Origin: Polyangium sp. 6x1
GTDB taxonomy: Bacteria > Myxococcota_A > Polyangia > Polyangiales > Polyangiaceae
Length of the DNA stretch: 64,000 bases
Direction of reading: 5' to 3'
NCBI RefSeq assembly: GCF_029946515.1
Contig: NZ_JARZHH010000042.1
Span: 37,664 to 101,663, forward strand
Shown here: positions 59,340 through 64,000 of the stretch, piece by piece
How the letters are laid out: the number at the start of each line of letters is the position of its first letter
Position numbering within the stretch: the stretch's first letter is position 1
Notes under the pieces: model-generated
What the model was told of the DNA's origin: nothing
The model's database searches: none
What the model saw: only the letters and a program-made list of their open reading frames with translations
Made by a program: the position numbers and the translations under genes

Positions 59340-62300
59340 TCAGTAGTAGTACACGGCAAGCACATGGAGGGCGACGAGGATCGGTAGCGGCCAGGTCAGA
59401 TAGAGGTGAACGGAGGAAGCCCGCAAACGTCGATCACGGGCCGCGAGGGGGCTCCACCGGGAGCTCACGGCGAAGACGCCCCCCGCGAGCGCGCCGAGGA
59501 TCACCACGGCGAGGAAGTCGATCGCCAGGACGAGGTTGATCCGGGTCCCCGCGGAGAGGCCCGTGTGCAGGAAAAACAGGAGCAGGGTCGCCGCGCCGAG
59601 GACGGCGTGCGCCGCGCGCCAGACGGGCACGTCCGCGGACCGGAACCGCTTCCACCGCTTGCGCAGCGAGACCCCGAGGCTCGCCACGGCCAGCGCGACG
59701 AGCGTGTAGCCAGTCACCTGCTTCTCGACCCCCGGGCGCAAGAGCGCGTCCAGCAGGACGCCCGTCCGGACGGAACGGGAGGGGGCGAGGGAGGGGGCGA
59801 GGGCCAGCACGAGGACGCAGGATAAGGCCACCGCCGACGCAACGAGGAGAATCTTGCGACCGCGCTCCGGCGGAGCCTGGATCGGAGCCGCGATCGAGGG
59901 CCGCACGGGCGGCACCGACGGGGTCTGGAGCGCGCCCGGCGGCATGCTGAGTCGCTTCGGAGGCACCCAGCTCCGCCGGGACATCGGCGCCCGATCCACG
60001 GGCGGGATGCTCGGGGTGAGGCTCGGCGTGAGCCCGTCGCGCGAGGCCGAGAGGGCGTCGGTGATCTCGCCCTCGTCGACGGCCGAGAGGAGGGAGATGC
60101 GCGAGTAGCTCGTCGAGGAGATCTCCTTGCGGTCTTCGGTGTCGATGAGGCCCTCCATCGCCGAGAGCCGCCGCGCCGAGGAGGGCGGCGCGTCCGAGGC
60201 CGCGAAGAGGGTCGACTCGATGACGGGCAAGGGCGCGAGCCTCGGCAGCGGCTCGTCGATCGAGAGGATCGCCACGTCCGAGGGCGGGAGGATGACGCCG
60301 CTCGAGATCGGCCGCGACGAGATCGGCGGCACGGACGAGGGCGGGACGGACCGCGAGGAGGGCGGCGGAGCGACGGTCACGACGCGCACCGAGCCGGCCG
60401 GCGGCGTCGACCTGCGGACCGGGCTCTGCGCGGTGGCGCGCGCGGCGAGGCCGAGGACGAGGCCCGTCGCGGGGGTCTCGGGGAGCGCGGGTGGCATCGC
60501 CTCGCCGCCGAGCCCGAGGAGCGCGATGCCGGTCGGCGGCGTCGACGTGCGGCGCGGGGTGCGCGGCGTGATCGCGATGCCCGAGGGCGGCGTGAGGGAG
60601 GAGGCGCGGACCGAGGCAGGTACTTGCACCTCGAACGACCGAACCGACCGCGGGACGACCGGGATGCCCGTGGGCGGCGTCGGCGCGGCGTCGACACGCA
60701 CGACCGGCTCGAGCGAGAGGCGGGCCGAGCGCGGCACGATCTCGATCCCCGTCGGCGGGGTCTTCGTGGACTCGCGCGGCGCGCTCTCGACGAGCGTCGC
60801 ATCCGAGCGCGGCGCGATCTCGGCGCGGGCCTCGACGAGCGTCGCATCGGACCGCGGCGCGATCTCGGTGCCGGCCGGCGGCGTCTCCGACGCGAGCGCG
60901 ACGCCGCGCCGCGCGACGGGCGCCTCCTCCGGGGCCTCTTGCGCCTCGAACGGAGCGGCGCCGAACGTCGCCGCCGGGATCACCTCCGCCGGGGAAGGCG
61001 GCGGGATGGACGAGCGGAGCGTGCTCGGCGGCGGCAGGTCCACGGCGACGCGCGCGGCCAGGGACGCGCTGCGCATCGACACCGGACCCGGGTCGACGTC
61101 GTCCTCGGTCGGCGGGCGGATCATCCGGCCCCGTACGGACATCGGCGCGGGCTCGATGTCGTCGTCGTCGGCTTGCACGGGCGCGACGGGCGCCGGGGCG
61201 CGGCGGGCGAGGCCATGCGCGACCGCGAGATCCGGCGGCCGAGCCGTGATCGTGATCGAGAGGCGATGCGAGGGCGGCGCGAGGTCGCGGACCGAGGGCG
61301 GCGCGAGCTCGATGCCCGCGAGGTTCTCGAGCGACGAGGGCGTGCCGTCGCGGCGCGAGCGCGGCGCGTCGCTGTCGAGCGACGACGACGGAACGGTGGC
61401 GAGCGACGAGGGAGGCACGACGCTCGTGCGCTGCGACGAGTCGAGCCGCGACGAGGGCGAGAGCTCGCCGCCGCGACGGCTGCGCGGCCCCTCGCCCCGG
61501 CGCGAGCGGGGACCACCATCGCCGCGCCGGCTGCGCGGCCCCTCGCGCCACGACGCGGGGATCGGCTCGAAGACGCTGACGGGCCCGTCCTGGCCGAGCA
61601 GCTCCGCGAGCAGCGGCTTGCACGAGCCGCAGAGCGTGCCCGCGCCCGTCTTCGTCCCGAGCGCCTCGACCGAGGCGCAGCCGCCCTCGATCGCCAGCGC
61701 GAGCGCGCCGCGCGTCACCCGCACGCAGCCGCAGACGACCGCCTCGGCCGGCCACTCCGTGACGGGCGAGGACTCGGACTTCGGCCACAGGTTGCCCGTG
61801 CCGCGGAACCTGCGCATGTCCCAGAACGAGAGCGGCAGCGGCGCCTTGAGCAGCTCGCGGATGCGGTCGAGGTTCTCCCACTCGCCCACGGTCACCGCGC
61901 CGATGAGCCTGCCGTCGCGGATCACGAGCTTGCGGTAGACGCCGCCGCCGTTGAACACGAGCGCGTTGCCGCCGAGCCGCTGATCGCCGTCGTGCTCGCC
62001 GAGCGCCGCGACGGTCACGCCCATCAGCTTGAGCTTGGAGGAGGTGTCGGCGCCCTCGAACTTGCGCTCGGCGCCGAGCAGGTTCGTCGCGAGCACGTCG
62101 ACCATCTGGTAGCCCGGCAGGACGAGGCCGTAGGTCGTGCCCCGGTGCGACGCGCACTCGCCGACGGCGAAGATCTGCTCGTCGGGCTCGCGCGTCTTCC
62201 TGTCGATGGCCTGCAGCCGATCGTCGACCACGATCCCGCCGTCGCCGGCCATCTGCAGCCCCGCCGCCTTCGCGAGCTCGCCGCGCGGCCGGATGCCCGC

Positions 62301-63146
62301 CGCGAAGACCACCATGCCGACGAGGAGCGTCTCGCCGTCGTCGAAGTGGAGGCGCAGCCCGATCGAGGGGGTGTCGTCGCTACCGTGGTCGGGGACGCGC
62401 GGGGCCGGGGTCCGGTACGTTCCGCCGGGCGGCTCGAGCGTGACCTCCTCGATGCGGACGAGCTTCTTGCCGCACCGGACCTTCACGCCCATCCGCTCGA
62501 CCCTGTCGCGCAGGACTGCGCCTCCGTCGGCGTCGAGCTGCCGCGGCATGAGGTAGGGCGAGACCTCGACGACGTGCACGTCGAGCTCGAGGTCGAAGAC
62601 CGCCTTCGCCGCTTCGAGGCCGAGCAGGCCCCCGCCGATCACGGCGGCGCTCTTCATCGGCGCGAACTCGCAGGCGTACTCCTCGATGTCGGCGACGTCG
62701 TCGAGGGTGCGGTAGACGAAGACGCCCGGGAGGTCGGCGCCCTCGATCGGCGGGACGAACGGGCGCGAGCCCGTGGCGAAGACGAGGCGGTTGTACTCGA
62801 CGCGCAGGCCCGAGCGCGAGCGCACCACGCTCTGGTCGCGATCGACCTCGACGATCGGATCCCCGAGGAAGAGCTCGATCCCGCTCTGCTGGTACCAGTT
62901 CTCCGGCGCGAGCGGGAACGTCGAGAGCGGGCGCCCGGCGAAGTAGTCCGTGAGGTGAACGCGGTCGTAGGCGGCGAACGACTCCTCGCCGAAGACGACG
63001 ATGCGGATCTCTTCGTTCGCGCCGTACTCCACCATTCGCTGGCAGAGCTTCCAGCCGACCATCCCGTTGCCGATGATCACCAGGGTTTGGGACTGGTCGC
63101 TCAGATCCACCGTCGGTCTCCGCTCACCCCTCTTACCCTCGGTCAT
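59340..63146 (-). CDS. NirB-like flavoprotein fused to membrane cytochrome-b-like tail
   Basis: A 1268-residue protein. Residues 20-420 are a class II pyridine-nucleotide oxidoreductase like the start of NirB (FAD motif VIIGNGMVGWKL, NAD motif AVIGGGLLGLEAAK, GECASHRGTTYGLV). A BFD-type [2Fe-2S] domain follows (CGCVRV and CGSCK, about 470-516). About 570 residues of Pro/Ser/Thr/Arg-rich repeats come next (PPTGIEIVPRS, GPRSRRG). The last 175 residues have about five transmembrane helices with spaced His (AHAVLG, FLHTGLS, VHLYLTW, ALHVLAVYY), suggesting heme b. The usual sulfite-reductase-type domain of NirB is absent. Leads an operon with two heme proteins. Confidence 0.85.
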   Translation of the reverse strand: MTEGKRGERRPTVDLSDQSQTLVIIGNGMVGWKLCQRMVEYGANEEIRIVVFGEESFAAYDRVHLTDYFAGRPLSTFPLAPENWYQQSGIELFLGDPIVEVDRDQSVVRSRSGLRVEYNRLVFATGSRPFVPPIEGADLPGVFVYRTLDDVADIEEYACEFAPMKSAAVIGGGLLGLEAAKAVFDLELDVHVVEVSPYLMPRQLDADGGAVLRDRVERMGVKVRCGKKLVRIEEVTLEPPGGTYRTPAPRVPDHGSDDTPSIGLRLHFDDGETLLVGMVVFAAGIRPRGELAKAAGLQMAGDGGIVVDDRLQAIDRKTREPDEQIFAVGECASHRGTTYGLVLPGYQMVDVLATNLLGAERKFEGADTSSKLKLMGVTVAALGEHDGDQRLGGNALVFNGGGVYRKLVIRDGRLIGAVTVGEWENLDRIRELLKAPLPLSFWDMRRFRGTGNLWPKSESSPVTEWPAEAVVCGCVRVTRGALALAIEGGCASVEALGTKTGAGTLCGSCKPLLAELLGQDGPVSVFEPIPASWREGPRSRRGDGGPRSRRGEGPRSRRGGELSPSSRLDSSQRTSVVPPSSLATVPSSSLDSDAPRSRRDGTPSSLENLAGIELAPPSVRDLAPPSHRLSITITARPPDLAVAHGLARRAPAPVAPVQADDDDIEPAPMSVRGRMIRPPTEDDVDPGPVSMRSASLAARVAVDLPPPSTLRSSIPPPSPAEVIPAATFGAAPFEAQEAPEEAPVARRGVALASETPPAGTEIAPRSDATLVEARAEIAPRSDATLVESAPRESTKTPPTGIEIVPRSARLSLEPVVRVDAAPTPPTGIPVVPRSVRSFEVQVPASVRASSLTPPSGIAITPRTPRRTSTPPTGIALLGLGGEAMPPALPETPATGLVLGLAARATAQSPVRRSTPPAGSVRVVTVAPPPSSRSVPPSSVPPISSRPISSGVILPPSDVAILSIDEPLPRLAPLPVIESTLFAASDAPPSSARRLSAMEGLIDTEDRKEISSTSYSRISLLSAVDEGEITDALSASRDGLTPSLTPSIPPVDRAPMSRRSWVPPKRLSMPPGALQTPSVPPVRPSIAAPIQAPPERGRKILLVASAVALSCVLVLALAPSLAPSRSVRTGVLLDALLRPGVEKQVTGYTLVALAVASLGVSLRKRWKRFRSADVPVWRAAHAVLGAATLLLFFLHTGLSAGTRINLVLAIDFLAVVILGALAGGVFAVSSRWSPLAARDRRLRASSVHLYLTWPLPILVALHVLAVYYY
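60786..60868. repeat. 45-bp tandem repeat in the linker of the flavoprotein fusion
   Basis: Two 38-base segments starting at 60786 and 60831 differ at two positions (CATCCGAGC against CATCGGACC). They encode the repeated EIAPRSDATLVE on the minus strand. Nearby, GPRSRRG occurs three times at about 61495-61550 and looser PPTGI repeats span 60370-60900. The linker grows and shrinks by slippage. Confidence 0.85.
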
Positions 63147-63368
63147 CGCGGCGGCGCTCGGCCCTTATACTCCATCCACGTAATTCGAGGACGGAAGCAA
63201 AGGCTCGAAAAAACCACGCAAGCCCATTCGATAAGCGATGCTGCCCACGAAAATGGACCGCATTCCGCGCTCCCTGCCGCGAGGCCTCCAAGCCAGGCTG
63301 GGCTCGCCTTGCCGGACACGCAAGCCGAACCGCAAGCGTCCGGACATGGGAGCAAGTTCCAGCGTCAA

Positions 63369-64000
63369 TCAATCGACGGACGGGACGGTCGCGTTCACCC
63401 AGGTCGCGACGCCCCGCGCAGCCGCGGGCGCCCGGAACGCCGCGGCCGAGAGCTCACGTTGCATGCAGTTTGCCGCGGCCTCGTAGCGCGCCTCGGTGCC
63501 GCTCGCGCTGATCGACGAGGGCACGATGTAGCCGTCCACGTCGATTTTGAAGCGGAGCACGATCGTGTCGGGCGGTAGGATCTTGCCATCGGCGCCGCGG
63601 CAGCGCGTGACGAGCGGATAATAAAGCTGTGCACGCGCGGCGCGTTCGACGGCGGACGAGGGGATTCCCTCGTGCACGTCGGGGCTGCCCTCCTGGATCT
63701 GGATTCGTTTGCCCATGCGCGGCACGGACGCGTCGAGCCCGCCGCCTTTGCCCTCCGCTCCGTCGCGTATCTCGTCGCGGACGCCCGTCTCCGTACCGAC
63801 GAGCGTCCCTCCGTCCGGGCCCGTCGACGTGGCCGAGGCCTTCGGCGCGGCGGCGAGGATCTCGTCGAGCACGCCCCGCGCGGGCGCCTTCGCGACGGGC
63901 GCGCCGCCGTCCTCGGGCTCGGCGAGCGGCAAGCGCGCGGCGGCGTCGGGCGAGAACACGGACGAGGCCGCGCGCGGCGGAGGCGCGGGCGCGGGCGCGG
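63369..64000 (-). CDS. AgmX/TonB-C-like protein, truncated by the window edge
   Basis: The reading frame is open to the edge of the window, with a Pro/Ala-rich stretch (APAPAPPPRAASS) before the first GTG at 63959, so the true start lies beyond 64000. At least 210 residues are seen. The C-terminal 85 residues (YPLVTRCRGADGKIL, TIVLRFKIDVDGYIVPSS, AANCMQRELSAAAFRAP) resemble the C-terminal domain of AgmX/PglI gliding-motility proteins and TonB energy transducers, with one conserved Cys pair. The Pro-rich part would span the periplasm. Not linked to the redox operon, from which it is separated by 222 bases. Confidence 0.7.
   Translation of the reverse strand, partial: APAPAPPPRAASSVFSPDAAARLPLAEPEDGGAPVAKAPARGVLDEILAAAPKASATSTGPDGGTLVGTETGVRDEIRDGAEGKGGGLDASVPRMGKRIQIQEGSPDVHEGIPSSAVERAARAQLYYPLVTRCRGADGKILPPDTIVLRFKIDVDGYIVPSSISASGTEARYEAAANCMQRELSAAAFRAPAAARGVATWVNATVPSVD

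Noticed and set aside
61168..61181. An isolated copy of the palindromic element (TTGCACGGGCGCGA)
   Set aside because: It lies inside the flavoprotein coding region with no phased neighbours, so it is probably chance.

Overview
The window is very GC-rich DNA with dense genes, many GTG starts, many 4-bp ATGA/GTGA overlaps, a MYXO-CTERM-like protein tail and many lipoproteins, FHA, PP2C and SpoIIE regulators. This points to a large-genome myxobacterium (Myxococcota, most likely Polyangiales such as Sorangium or Polyangium). That placement is inferred from style and gene content, not from a marker phylogeny. No tRNA, rRNA, insertion sequence, integrase or canonical CRISPR-cas locus was seen.

Layout. 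0-4 kb: an NTF2-like protein, a lysyl-oxidase-like Cys-rich lipoprotein, a glycerophosphodiesterase and a small secreted protein. 3.9-6.3 kb (minus): a CheA-like kinase followed by a CheY-like regulator. 6.4-12.5 kb (plus): a porin-like protein, a cupredoxin and a pentaheme lipoprotein, running into a SpoIIE phosphatase, RsbW-like kinase and STAS protein (a partner-switching module). 12.7-21.5 kb (minus): two oligopeptide-type permeases behind two membrane trypsin-like proteases, a PP2C phosphatase, a double-FHA zinc-ribbon protein and an outer-membrane protein. 21.7-26.9 kb: an acidic protein, a TPR lipoprotein, threonine aldolase and small lipoproteins. 27-32 kb: a formate dehydrogenase alpha subunit, RNase P RNA with a promoter placed exactly at its 5' end, an RpoH-like sigma factor and an ErpA-type Fe-S protein. 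32-35.4 kb: methionine synthase split into an activation-domain gene and a catalytic gene.

35.5-38.5 kb holds an HD plus HSP90-like ATPase gene. Next to it, in the convergent intergenic space, is the most unusual item in the window: nine 14-bp palindromes (best copies TTGCACGCGTGCAA) repeating at exactly 43 bp with mostly unrelated 29-bp spacers. 38.5-42 kb is a nucleoside/BMP-type ABC transporter without its binding protein. 42-49 kb holds a spermidine-synthase-like fusion, an OmpA lipoprotein, a FinO-annotated-like small protein, an orphan LarE, a metallo-hydrolase, an SDR without its catalytic Tyr and a Spy/CpxP-like protein. 49-57.4 kb has a GH16-like enzyme, a 1200-residue FG-GAP surface protein, holB, thiE and secreted proteins of unknown function. 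57.4-63.1 kb (minus) is a redox operon: a 1268-residue NirB-like flavoprotein fused through a long disordered linker to a membrane cytochrome-b-like tail, then a multiheme cytochrome c and a Tll0287-like monoheme lipoprotein. The window ends inside a gene for a TonB/AgmX-like protein.

Two themes recur. One is extracytoplasmic electron transfer (cupredoxin, pentaheme, multiheme and NirB-fusion genes in two separate operons). The other is phospho-signalling (CheA/CheY, SpoIIE/RsbW/STAS, FHA/PP2C). All start sites were chosen by eye, and domain calls come from motifs, not from searches.
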